Assembly (NCBI RefSeq): GCF_036347135.1 | Contig: NZ_CP108938.1 | Span: 7,316,001 to 7,380,000 of the forward strand | Origin: Streptomyces sp. NBC_00775 | GTDB lineage: Bacteria > Actinomycetota > Actinomycetes > Streptomycetales > Streptomycetaceae | DNA length: 64,000 nucleotides | Direction: 5' to 3' | Shown: positions 23,981 through 32,326 of the stretch, in pieces | Layout: each line of letters starts with the position of its first letter | Numbering within the stretch: the stretch's first letter is position 1 | Translations under genes and position numbers: made by a program | Notes under the pieces: generated by a model | Seen by the model: the letters and a program-made list of their open reading frames with translations, nothing else | Told to the model about the DNA's origin: nothing | Databases searched by the model: none

Positions 23981-25278
23981 CGTCGTCCCCGCCGAGGACA
24001 CAGCCTTCCGCGGCTGTCCGGCTCCCGGGCGGCGACCAGACCGCCGCACTGCCCCCGCTGACGTCCGCCCCCCGCCGCCTCCTCAAACACCCCCGCCTGA
24101 TGCACTACAACCGCCTGGCCGCACTGGTCGTCGCGGCGAACCTCGCCTATCTGTACGCGAGTTGGCCCCACTCGCCCCGGACGATCGGCCATGCGGCCCT
24201 CGCGAACCTCGCGCTCGCCGTGGTCGTCCGCCAGCAGTACGTCATCAACCTGTTCTTCCGGCTGGCCACTTGGGCGCCGACATCGTGGCCGCTGAAGGTG
24301 CGCTGGACGCTGGGGAAGGTGTACCACTTCGGCGGTCTGCACGTCGGGGGAGTGCTGGCGGGTTCGGCGTGGTTCGTGGCCGGGACGGTGCTGGCGACGA
24401 TGAACCGCACGAACAACACCGCACCCGTGGTGACCAGTTGGGCTCTCCTGACCCTGCTGGCCGTGATCATCGCCACCGCGCTGCCACCCTTCCGCTCCCG
24501 CTTCCACGACCACTTCGAGAAGATCCACCGGTTCGGCGGCTGGACGGCGCTGGCCCTGTTCTGGGCCCATGCCCTGCTGTCCGCCCCGGACCCGGTGTCC
24601 TTCTCGGTCCTGGCCGTCGTCACCTTCAGCGTGGCGCTGCCGTGGCTGCGGCTGCGCAAGGTGGACGTACGGATCGAACGCCCCTCCCCGCATGTGGTGC
24701 TGGCCCGCTTCGACCACGGGGTGACCCCGTTCGCGGGATCGTCGACGGCGATCAGCCGCAGCCCGCTCAAGGAATGGCACTCCTTCGCGAACGTACCGGC
24801 GCCCGGCCGCCCCGGCTTCCGGCTCACCATCTCCCGTGCGGGGGACTGGACGGGTTCGTTCATCGACGACATGCCGTCGCGGGTATGGGTGAAGGGCATC
24901 ACGACCGCCGGCGTCGCGAACATCGAGACCCTGTTCAAGAGGGTGGTCTACGTCGCCACCGGCAGCGGCATCGGCCCCTGCCTGCCGCACCTGCTGGCCG
25001 CCGAGGTCCCCGCACGCCTCGTCTGGGCGACCCGCGAGCCCCGTACGACATACGGCGACGCCCTCGTCGACGAGATCCTCGCCGTCCAGCCGCACGCCCT
25101 CGTCTGGGACACCTCCCGGCACGGCAAGCCCGACATGGTGCGCCTCGCGTACGCCGCGTACCGCGACTTCGACGCCGAGGCCGTCATCTGCATCTCCAAC
25201 AAGAAGCTCACCTGGCAGGTGGTGCAGGGCCTGGAACAGCGCGGGATTCCGGCGTACGGCGCGATCTGGGACTCGTAA
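23977..25278 (+). CDS. Membrane-anchored oxidoreductase-like protein (TM region plus FNR-like C-domain)
   Basis: A 433-residue protein translationally coupled (ATGA overlap) to the adenylation gene. The N-terminal half has five or six hydrophobic segments (about 48-62, 68-85, 113-135, 147-165, 180-200, 205-222) with conserved His in YHFGGLHVGG and FHDHFEKIHRFGG, and further His in FWAHALL, reminiscent of ferric-reductase/cytochrome-b-like helices. The C-terminal half resembles a ferredoxin-NADP reductase: ARFDHGVTPFAG, HSFANV, then the nucleotide-binding VYVATGSGIGPCLPHLL. The classical FAD-binding RxYS motif is not obvious. It may reduce or release the product activated by the upstream enzyme, as in fungal A-domain/TM-reductase fusions (analogy only). 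Confidence 0.75.
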   Translation: MTSSPPRTQPSAAVRLPGGDQTAALPPLTSAPRRLLKHPRLMHYNRLAALVVAANLAYLYASWPHSPRTIGHAALANLALAVVVRQQYVINLFFRLATWAPTSWPLKVRWTLGKVYHFGGLHVGGVLAGSAWFVAGTVLATMNRTNNTAPVVTSWALLTLLAVIIATALPPFRSRFHDHFEKIHRFGGWTALALFWAHALLSAPDPVSFSVLAVVTFSVALPWLRLRKVDVRIERPSPHVVLARFDHGVTPFAGSSTAISRSPLKEWHSFANVPAPGRPGFRLTISRAGDWTGSFIDDMPSRVWVKGITTAGVANIETLFKRVVYVATGSGIGPCLPHLLAAEVPARLVWATREPRTTYGDALVDEILAVQPHALVWDTSRHGKPDMVRLAYAAYRDFDAEAVICISNKKLTWQVVQGLEQRGIPAYGAIWDS

Positions 25279-25302
25279 CCCGCTGACTGGAAAGGAGAGT
25301 TG

Positions 25303-26070
25303 ATGAACAACCTCAAGATCGAACAGGACGGCGGGGTGGTGACCGTACGCCTCCACCGCCCGCACGTCCTCAACGCACTGAACACCGAACTGCTCACCGA
25401 ACTCCTGCAAGGGCTGCGCTCGTTGGACAAGGACCCCCAGGTCGGCTGCTTCGTGATCACGGGATCCGAGCGGGCCTTCGCGGCGGGCGCCGACATCAAG
25501 GAGATGGCGGGGAGGACCGCGTCCGAGATGGCGGCGGAGGACTACTTCTCCGGGTGGGAGGAGTTCGCCGCCTTCCGCACCCCGAAGATCGCCGCCGTCA
25601 ACGGCCTCGCGCTGGGCGGCGGTTGCGAGCTGGCGATGATGTGCGACCTGATCATCGCGGGCGAGTCGGCCGCCTTCGGCCAGCCGGAGATCAGGCTCGG
25701 CGTGATCCCCGGCATCGGCGGCACCCAGCGGCTGACGCGACTGGTGGGCCGGGCCAAGGCGATGGACCTGATCCTCACGGGCCGCACGATGGACGCGCAC
25801 GAGGCGGAACGCGCGGGCCTGGTGTCCCGCGTGGTCCCCGACGGCCGTGTCCTCCCCGAGGCACTGGAGACGGCCACGGCCATCGCCGCGTACGGCCGCC
25901 CGGCGGTCACCGCAGCCCGTGAGTGCGTGGACCGGGCCCTGGAGACGGGGCTCGGCGACGGCGTCCTCTTCGAACGCCGCGTGTTCCACGGGCTGTTCGC
26001 CACGGAGGACCAGAAGGAGGGGATGAGCGCGTTCCTGGAGAAGCGGGCGCCCGTCTTCAGGGGACGCTGA
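25303..26070 (+). CDS. Enoyl-CoA hydratase/isomerase (crotonase) family protein
   Basis: A 255-residue crotonase. The oxyanion-hole phrases are present: FAAGADIKEMAG, then ALGGGCELAMMCDLIIAGE. The two acids of true hydratases are found in GGGCELAMMCD and FGQPEIRLGVIPGIGGTQRL. It would hydrate a 2-enoyl-CoA (or related thioester) in beta-oxidation or a secondary route. AAAGGAGA lies seven bases upstream of ATG 25303; an in-frame TTG at 25300 is not needed. It follows the membrane oxidoreductase by 24 bp and closes a three-gene operon. Confidence 0.93.
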   Translation: MNNLKIEQDGGVVTVRLHRPHVLNALNTELLTELLQGLRSLDKDPQVGCFVITGSERAFAAGADIKEMAGRTASEMAAEDYFSGWEEFAAFRTPKIAAVNGLALGGGCELAMMCDLIIAGESAAFGQPEIRLGVIPGIGGTQRLTRLVGRAKAMDLILTGRTMDAHEAERAGLVSRVVPDGRVLPEALETATAIAAYGRPAVTAARECVDRALETGLGDGVLFERRVFHGLFATEDQKEGMSAFLEKRAPVFRGR

Positions 26071-26073
26071 GAA

Positions 26074-26117
26074 CCGGTGGCCGGGGATGCGGGCGGCCTC
26101 CCGTCCCCGGCCACCGG
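26074..26117. terminator. Bidirectional terminator hairpin
   Basis: A perfect 14-bp stem, CCGGTGGCCGGGGA (26074-26087) with TCCCCGGCCACCGG (26104-26117), and a 16-nt loop. It fills the 47-bp gap between two convergent genes, ending next to the stop of the minus-strand gene. Confidence 0.8.
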
Positions 26118-27641
26118 CTACTGGCGGCTCAGGGAGCGGCTCGCGCCCGCCGCGATCGTCGTCGCCAGGATCCACCCGGTGACGATCAGCAGATAGGAGA
26201 GCCACTGGTACCCGCCGCGCGGCGCGAACGCCCCCTCCTGCCCGAAGTCGATGATGGGCAGCAGCAGATCGAGGGTGTAGACGACGGGGTTGAAGTCGGG
26301 CGCCTCGGCGGGCTTCAGGGCGTGCGGGTGGTGCAGCGCGAAGGCGACGGCGCCGGTGCACAGCAGCAACAGCAGCCAGCCGGCGGCGCGCATCGGGCGG
26401 AAGCCGTAGCCGACGGTCGCGTCCTGCAGGTGGCCCCATAACCTGGCGTAACGCGGCAGCGTCCGGCGATGGCGGCGGAGTTTGGCCAGCTGGACCTTGC
26501 GCGCGGCGCCGTCGTCGCCCGCGGTGCGGTACGCGGCGGTCAACTGCTCGTAGGCGTACGGAAGATAGCCCCGCTCGTCGCGTTCGAGCAGCGGCAGTCG
26601 CCGCTCGGCGGGCAGATGCGGGGCGAGGGTGCGGTAGCTGAGGCCGTCGATGCTGACGCGCCCGGGCCACACCTCCGGAGCGATGTGCAGGAGGTCCAGC
26701 TGGGAGCGGCGCAGATTCACCGTGCCCTTGATCGGGGCGGCATCGCGCAGCCACAGCTCGCCGATGACACAGCTGCTGGCGCGCAGGGCCTGGCCCTCGG
26801 GGTGGGACAGCCGGGCGTAGGCGAGATTGAGCTGGTGGGGAATCCTGGACCCGCTCAGGTTGACCCGGCCGTGGGCCCGCAGCCGCATGGCCCGCAGGTC
26901 GGTGCCGATCGACAGGGTCTCGGCGTGCAGGACGGTCGCGCCGGGCGGCGCGTACAGCTCGGCGTCGTCGAGGTTGACCTGCCCGCCGACCGTGGCCCCG
27001 TTCAGCCGGACCTGGCCGTGGGCGACGAGCCCGACGGCCCACACGTCGGTGCCGATCTCCGCGTGGTTGAGCTGGAGAACCGGTTCCTCGGACGCTTCGG
27101 GACCAGGGCCGCCCGGCGCGTCCGGATTGCTCGGCGTGCCCGGCGCGTCCGGGGGCCCGAGCCGCGCCCCGTTGAGGAACACGGCGCCGGAGGTCTTCGC
27201 CCCCTGGAGCCGCAGCGGGCCGGTGACACGGCAGCAGCTGAGCCGCAGCACCCCGTCGACGCGCAGGTTTCCCGCGCTGATCCCGGGCAGCACCGAGTCG
27301 CTCAGTACCAGGACGGGCAGTCGCGCCCCGTACAGATTCGGGGCCTGCTCGAAATGGCAGGACCGCATCCGCACCGGGTGGTCGACCGTCCCGTACATGA
27401 GGTTGAGCTGCCCGCTCACGCGTGCGCCCGTCAGCTTCAGTCCCGCGATGTCACCCTCGCTGGTCGGCCCGCCGACCAGCAGCGCCCGCAGCACCTCGGC
27501 GCGTACGGTCCGCTCCGGACCCCAGGACCCGCCGGCCGCGGGGTCGTCGTCGACGCTCTCGCGGAAGTCGACTCCCTCACCGCGCGGGAAGGCCTGCCAG
27601 ACGCGGCGTTCCGCGGGGGTCAGATCGGCGGGCGCCGTCAC
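26118..27641 (-). CDS. Membrane-anchored beta-helix (pentapeptide-like repeat) protein
   Basis: A 507-residue protein. Residues about 50-330 are built from irregular repeats of the type GLKLTGARVSGQLNL, AHGQVRLNGATVGGQVNL and AHGRVNLSGSRIPHQLNL, as expected of a right-handed beta-helix. A helical linker and two C-terminal hydrophobic segments (about 430-448 and 478-500) anchor it, with a periplasmic-type loop between them. Similar proteins are often labelled oxidoreductases in Streptomyces without evidence. The GTG start overlaps the upstream YdcF-type gene by four bases (GTGA), so they are coupled. No catalytic residue is evident; a scaffold role is possible. Confidence 0.75.
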   Translation of the reverse strand: MTAPADLTPAERRVWQAFPRGEGVDFRESVDDDPAAGGSWGPERTVRAEVLRALLVGGPTSEGDIAGLKLTGARVSGQLNLMYGTVDHPVRMRSCHFEQAPNLYGARLPVLVLSDSVLPGISAGNLRVDGVLRLSCCRVTGPLRLQGAKTSGAVFLNGARLGPPDAPGTPSNPDAPGGPGPEASEEPVLQLNHAEIGTDVWAVGLVAHGQVRLNGATVGGQVNLDDAELYAPPGATVLHAETLSIGTDLRAMRLRAHGRVNLSGSRIPHQLNLAYARLSHPEGQALRASSCVIGELWLRDAAPIKGTVNLRRSQLDLLHIAPEVWPGRVSIDGLSYRTLAPHLPAERRLPLLERDERGYLPYAYEQLTAAYRTAGDDGAARKVQLAKLRRHRRTLPRYARLWGHLQDATVGYGFRPMRAAGWLLLLLCTGAVAFALHHPHALKPAEAPDFNPVVYTLDLLLPIIDFGQEGAFAPRGGYQWLSYLLIVTGWILATTIAAGASRSLSRQ

Positions 27642-28351
27642 CTTCCGGCCGCCGACGCCAGGGCCCGGGTGACCCCCGGCTCCTTCGGTCCCAGGAACTG
27701 CGGATCCGGCTTGAACACCGCGTCCAGGGCGGCCTTTCCGGCGGCGAAGACCTCCCGGGTGCCGCCGTAGTACCAGGTGGCGTCGTGCTTCGCGTCGACT
27801 GCGATGCCGTACGAGTCGACCCCCGCCGCCTGGCACAGGGCGACCGCGCGGCGGATGTGGAAGCCCTGGCTGATCAGTACGGCCCGGTCGACGCCGAAGA
27901 TCTTCTTCGCGCGCACACAGGAGTCCCAGGTGTCGAACCCGGCGTAGTCGCTGACGATCCGCTTGTCCGGCACCCCACGCTTCGTCAGATACGCGCGCAT
28001 CGCGTCCGGTTCGTCGTAGTCCTTGCGGCTGTTGTCGCCGGTGACCAGGACGACCTCGATCCGCCCGGCCCGGTACAGCTTCGCGGCCGCGTCGAGGCGG
28101 TGCGCGAGGTACGGGGAGGGCTCGCCGTCCCACAGCCCGGCCCCGAAGACCACCGCGACCTCGGTGCGCGGCGCGTCCGCGGTGGTCCGCAGCCGGTCGC
28201 CCGTCACCACGTACATCCAGGTCGCCGGAAGCAGCGCCAGCACGCACAGCAGCATGAACGCCTGCACGGCCCGCCGCTGCCCGGTACGGGTGCGTGGCAG
28301 TCGTGGCAGGCGTGGGTTGCGCGGCTTGGGCAGCTCAACGAGATGGCGCAT
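27638..28351 (-). CDS. SanA/YdcF-like DUF218 membrane protein
   Basis: A 237-residue protein with one N-terminal transmembrane helix (about 27-46) and a DUF218 domain: EVAVVFGAGLWDGEPSPYLAHRL, VVLVTGDNSRKDYDEPDAM, ISQGFHIRRAVALCQAAGV. Family members are envelope proteins linked to exclusion of large antibiotics and peptidoglycan or lipid-carrier processes; the enzymatic role is unsettled. ATG 28351 with GGAGGGGA upstream is preferred to an in-frame start at 28438. It is coupled to the following beta-helix protein. Confidence 0.85.
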   Translation of the reverse strand: MRHLVELPKPRNPRLPRLPRTRTGQRRAVQAFMLLCVLALLPATWMYVVTGDRLRTTADAPRTEVAVVFGAGLWDGEPSPYLAHRLDAAAKLYRAGRIEVVLVTGDNSRKDYDEPDAMRAYLTKRGVPDKRIVSDYAGFDTWDSCVRAKKIFGVDRAVLISQGFHIRRAVALCQAAGVDSYGIAVDAKHDATWYYGGTREVFAAGKAALDAVFKPDPQFLGPKEPGVTRALASAAGR

Positions 28352-28562
28352 CGGACGGTCCCCTCCCCAGGTGGCCTCGACCAAGGAGGACGCCTCGAAC
28401 GGTGATCCGGTTCGCCCCCATCGAGTGACCAGCTTCACTCATCGAACTGTCATCGCAGGTCACGAAGGCTCACACACCCCGTGCATCCCCTCGTGAACCC
28501 CTGGAAAACACCCGTCATGCCCGCGCAACGGCCCGGCAACCTGCTGCCGCCAGTATCGGTCC

Positions 28563-29480
28563 ATGACGGCGTCGAATCCTCCCCCCGACGAGTCCCAGCC
28601 CCGCCCCGGCGGCCAGCCGCTCCGTGGCGCCCACCCAGACGGTCACCTCGACAGTACGGCGCAACTCATGAACCGGATCACCAGCCAGCTCGGCAGCCAG
28701 CTCAGCCTCGTCTCGCTCAACGGCACGCGCCGCCCCGAGCCGCCCGCGCTCGTCCTCGTGGCGCACGGCAGCCGCGACCCGCGCACGCTGAGCACCGTAG
28801 GCACCCTGATCGAGCGGGTCCGTGAGCTGCGCCCCCACCTGTCCGTGCGCCTGGGCCACATCGAGCTGAACGAACCGCTGCTGCCCGACACGCTCGCCTC
28901 CCTCGACGGCAAGACGGACGCCGTCCTCGTACCGCTGCTGCTCAGCCGCGGCTACCACGTCAAGCGCGACATCCCCGAGATGGCGGCCGCCGCACCCCGC
29001 GTACGCACCCGCGTCGCCGCCCCGCTCGGCCCGCACCCGCTGCTCGTGGAGACGCTGTACGCGCGGCTCGTCGAGGCCGGATGGCGGACCAGGATGAGCG
29101 ACTCCGCCCGCCGCGCCAGCGGAGTCGTGCTCGCCGCCGCCGGTTCCCGCGACCCCGACGCGGCCGTCGACACCCGCCGCACCGCCCAGCTGCTCGCCGA
29201 ACGCCTCGGCGTCCCCGTCGTCCCGGCGTACGCCTCCGCCGCCGCGCCCACCGTCCCCTCCGCCATGCGCGCCCTCGCCGCCCGCGGGCGCCACCGCATC
29301 GCCGTCGCCTCGTACTTCACCGCCCCCGGCCGCTTCGCCACCGAGTGCGCCGAGGCCGCCCCGTGGATCGCCGCCGATCCGCTCGGCGACCACCCGGCGA
29401 TGGCCCGCCTGGTCCTGCACCGCTACGACCAGGCACTCGCGACTCCGGCCACCACAGAACCGGAGCTGGCCGCGGTCTGA
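28563..29480 (+). CDS. Sirohydrochlorin chelatase (CbiX/SirB-type)
   Basis: A 305-residue duplicated-domain chelatase. The metal-binding and active-site His lies in [13 protein letters not shown] of the first half. The segment [18 protein letters not shown] carries the second conserved His, and the second half repeats the fold ([27 protein letters not shown]). It inserts Fe or Co into sirohydrochlorin. In this context it would complete sirohaem for NirB and for sulfite reductase. The 60-residue N-terminal extension is low complexity. The start has a CAGTAT six bases upstream and no ribosome site, so it may be leaderless. Confidence 0.88.
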   Translation: MTASNPPPDESQPRPGGQPLRGAHPDGHLDSTAQLMNRITSQLGSQLSLVSLNGTRRPEPPALVLVAHGSRDPRTLSTVGTLIERVRELRPHLSVRLGHIELNEPLLPDTLASLDGKTDAVLVPLLLSRGYHVKRDIPEMAAAAPRVRTRVAAPLGPHPLLVETLYARLVEAGWRTRMSDSARRASGVVLAAAGSRDPDAAVDTRRTAQLLAERLGVPVVPAYASAAAPTVPSAMRALAARGRHRIAVASYFTAPGRFATECAEAAPWIAADPLGDHPAMARLVLHRYDQALATPATTEPELAAV

Positions 29481-29571
29481 ACCGCCGGGCAACGGGAGCG
29501 CCCCGAGCGGGCGAACAGAACCCGGCAGACGCACAGGTGCCCCGCAACCCCCGATTGTCACTGGCGCCGCT

Positions 29572-29577
29572 TACTGT
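29572..29577 (+). promoter_or_regulatory. -10 hexamer TACTGT, leaderless start of dgt
   Basis: TACTGT lies six bases before ATG 29584. No Shine-Dalgarno is present. Confidence 0.4.
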
Positions 29578-29583
29578 CGAAGC

Positions 29584-30921
29584 ATGGACGGCACCGCACC
29601 CCCCTCCGACGATTACGACCCGACGTCAGTCGACCGCTGGGCCGCAGAGCCCGACAAACGCCCAGGCCGCACCGCCTTCCAACGCGACCGCGCCCGCATC
29701 CTGCACTCCTCCGCCCTGCGCCGCCTCGCGGGCAAGACCCAGGTCGTCACCCCCGGCACCAGGAGCCAGGTCTGGGACGCCAGCCCCCGTACGCGACTGA
29801 CCCACTCCCTGGAGTGCGCCCAGGTCGGCCGCGAACTCGGCGCCGCCCTCGGCTGCGACCCCGACCTGGTCGAGGCGGCCTGCCTCTCGCACGACCTGGG
29901 GCATCCGCCCTTCGGGCACAACGGCGAGCAGGCGCTGAACGAGTTCGCGGAGGACTGCGGGGGCTTCGAGGGCAACGCCCAGTCGCTGCGGCTGCTCACC
30001 AGGATCGAGCCCAAGCGCTTCGTCCGCTCCGAGACCGTGACCGCGGACGCTGCCACGGCGGGCGGCGACCTCGTCAGCGTCGGCCTCAACCTCACCCGCG
30101 CCGCACTCGACGCCGCGACCAAGTACCCCTGGCCGAGAGGCGCCCATCCCACCGACCCGAAGTCGCCGAAATTCGGGGTCTACGAAGACGACCGGCCGGT
30201 CTTCGACTGGGTCCGCAAGGGCGCCCCGGGCACCCGCACCTGCTTCGAGGCCCAGGTCATGGACTGGTCGGACGACGTGGCGTACTCGGTGCACGACGTC
30301 GAGGACGGCCTGCACGCGGGCCACATCGACCCCAACTGCCTGCACGCGGAGCCCGAGCGGCAGGAGATCTTCGCGGTGGCCATCGGGCGGTACGTGCCCG
30401 CGGACACCGACCCCGCCGAGCTGTCCGAGGCCCTGGACCGGCTCCTGGACCAGGAGTGGTGGCCGCACGGGTACGACGGATCGGCTGTCGCGCAGGCCCG
30501 GTTGAAGGACGCCACCAGCCAGCTCATCGGCCGCTTCTGCCTGGCCGCGGAGGGCGCCACGCGCGCGACGTACGGCAGCGGGCGGCTCACGCGGTACAAC
30601 GCCGAACTCGTCGTGCCGAAAAGCGCGCGCCATGAGTGCGCCGTTCTCAAGGCCGTCGCCGACCGCTATGTCATGCAGCGCGCCGAGCAGGAGCGGCTCC
30701 GCGCGGACCAGCGGATCGTCGTCGCCGAGCTGGCCGAGGCGCTCACGGTCCGCGCGCCCGACGGAATGGATCCGCAGTTCCGGGCGCTGTTCGACGCCGC
30801 GATCGACGACCGGGCCCGCAAGCGTGTCATCGTCGACCAGATCGCTTCGCTCACGGATGCCTCGGCGCGTTCCCTGCACCTCAGGCTCACCACGCGTTCC
30901 CATGGGGGCGGAAGAGTGTGA
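29584..30921 (+). CDS. dgt: Deoxyguanosinetriphosphate triphosphohydrolase-like protein
   Basis: A 445-residue HD-superfamily dNTPase that hydrolyses dGTP (and often other dNTPs) to the deoxynucleoside and triphosphate, tuning nucleotide pools. The HD metal site is visible as [16 protein letters not shown], then [17 protein letters not shown], and a later Asp in [33 protein letters not shown] and the long C-terminal helical region fit the family. It sits ahead of a ferredoxin-reductase-like gene and dnaG, a conserved actinobacterial order in which dNTP control and primase are neighbours. Confidence 0.93.
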   Translation: MDGTAPPSDDYDPTSVDRWAAEPDKRPGRTAFQRDRARILHSSALRRLAGKTQVVTPGTRSQVWDASPRTRLTHSLECAQVGRELGAALGCDPDLVEAACLSHDLGHPPFGHNGEQALNEFAEDCGGFEGNAQSLRLLTRIEPKRFVRSETVTADAATAGGDLVSVGLNLTRAALDAATKYPWPRGAHPTDPKSPKFGVYEDDRPVFDWVRKGAPGTRTCFEAQVMDWSDDVAYSVHDVEDGLHAGHIDPNCLHAEPERQEIFAVAIGRYVPADTDPAELSEALDRLLDQEWWPHGYDGSAVAQARLKDATSQLIGRFCLAAEGATRATYGSGRLTRYNAELVVPKSARHECAVLKAVADRYVMQRAEQERLRADQRIVVAELAEALTVRAPDGMDPQFRALFDAAIDDRARKRVIVDQIASLTDASARSLHLRLTTRSHGGGRV

Positions 30922-31014
30922 CCCTGCGTGGCCTGATCGGGCCACACCCTCTTCCCGCATCACGCTCCGTGCGGGACGCTCGCATGTGGCGACATCCTTA
31001 CGAGGAGGCATCAA

Positions 31015-32280
31015 GTGGTCGACGCGGATCAGACATTCGTCATCGTCGGAGGAGGTCTGGCCGGCGCGAAGGCGGCCGAGACACTCCGAGCGGAGGGCTT
31101 CACCGGCCGCGTGATACTGATCTGCGACGAACGCGACCACCCGTACGAACGCCCGCCCCTGTCCAAGGGGTATCTCCTCGGCAAGGAGGAGCGCGACAGC
31201 GTCTTCGTCCACGAACCCGCGTGGTACGCGCAGAACGACGTCGAGCTGCACCTCGGCCAGACCGTCGACGCCATCGACCGCACCGCGAAGACCGTCCGCT
31301 TCGGCGACGACGGCACCCTCGTCCACTACGACAAGCTGCTGATCGCGACGGGTGCGGAGCCGCGCCGCCTCGACATCCCGGGTACGGATCTCGCGGGCGT
31401 CCACCATCTGCGCCGCCTCGCCCACGCCGAGCGGCTGAAGGGCGTCCTCGCCGCCCTCGGCCGTGACAACGGACACCTCGTGATCGCGGGCGCGGGCTGG
31501 ATCGGCCTGGAGGTCGCGGCCGCCGCACGTGAGTACGGCGCCGAGGTCACCGTCATCGAGCACGGGCCGACGCCGCTGCACGCGGTCCTCGGCCCCGAGC
31601 TCGGCCAGCTCTTCGCCGAGCTGCACCGCGAGCACGGCGTCCGCTTCCACTTCGGCCGCCGGCTCACCGAGATCGTCGGCCAGGACGGCATGGTGCTCGC
31701 CGCACGTACGGACGACGGCGAGGAGCACCCCGCCCACGACGTTCTCGCGGCCATCGGCGCCGCCCCGCGCACCGGGCTCGCCGAGGCCGCGGGCCTCACC
31801 CTCGCCGAGCGCGCGCACGGCGGCGGCATCGCGGTCGACGAGCGGCTGCGCACCTCCGACCCCGACATCTACGCGGCCGGCGACGTCGCCGCCTTCCACC
31901 ACACACTCTTCGGCACCCGGCTGCGCGTGGAGCACTGGGCCAACGCGCTCAACGGTGGACCGGCGGCCGCCCGCTCGATGCTGGGCCGCGAGCTGACGTA
32001 CGACCGCGTGCCCTATTTCTTCTCCGACCAGTACGACATCGGGCTGGAGTACTCGGGCTGGGCGCCCGCGGGGACGTACGACCAGGTGGTGGCCCGTGGA
32101 GACGTCGGCAAGCGGGAGTTCATCGCCTTCTGGCTCAAGGAGGGGCGGGTGCTGGCCGGGATGAACGTGAATGTGTGGGACGTCACGGAGCCGATCCAGC
32201 AGCTGATCCGATCCCGGGCCCAGGTGGACACGGAGGCGCTCGCGGACCCGCATGTCCCGCTGGACAGCCTGATCCCGTGA
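31015..32280 (+). CDS. FAD-dependent ferredoxin/rubredoxin reductase-like oxidoreductase
   Basis: A 421-residue flavoprotein resembling BphA4/putidaredoxin reductase. It has an N-terminal FAD loop FVIVGGGLAGAKAAETL, HPYERPPLSKGYL, the NADH loop VIAGAGWIGLEVAAAA, and the FAD-closing DIYAAGDVAAFHH, followed by the C-terminal domain VPYFFSDQYDIGLEYSGWA. It would pass electrons from NAD(P)H to a ferredoxin serving P450s or oxygenases; no ferredoxin gene is adjacent. The GTG start at 31015 has GAGGAGG nearby. Confidence 0.9.
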   Translation: MVDADQTFVIVGGGLAGAKAAETLRAEGFTGRVILICDERDHPYERPPLSKGYLLGKEERDSVFVHEPAWYAQNDVELHLGQTVDAIDRTAKTVRFGDDGTLVHYDKLLIATGAEPRRLDIPGTDLAGVHHLRRLAHAERLKGVLAALGRDNGHLVIAGAGWIGLEVAAAAREYGAEVTVIEHGPTPLHAVLGPELGQLFAELHREHGVRFHFGRRLTEIVGQDGMVLAARTDDGEEHPAHDVLAAIGAAPRTGLAEAAGLTLAERAHGGGIAVDERLRTSDPDIYAAGDVAAFHHTLFGTRLRVEHWANALNGGPAAARSMLGRELTYDRVPYFFSDQYDIGLEYSGWAPAGTYDQVVARGDVGKREFIAFWLKEGRVLAGMNVNVWDVTEPIQQLIRSRAQVDTEALADPHVPLDSLIP

Positions 32281-32314
32281 CGGACGGCGGCGCTCGACTG
32301 TCACACCGTCCCCG

Positions 32315-32320
32315 TAGAAT
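32315..32320 (+). promoter_or_regulatory. -10 hexamer TAGAAT, leaderless start of dnaG
   Basis: TAGAAT lies exactly six bases before GTG 32327 with no Shine-Dalgarno, within the 46-bp gap after the oxidoreductase. dnaG probably has its own leaderless promoter. Confidence 0.55.
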
Positions 32321-32326
32321 TCACGC

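Noticed and set aside
28439..28562. GlnR box upstream of the chelatase gene
   Set aside because: A single GTCAC half-site is present, but no correctly spaced partner could be found.
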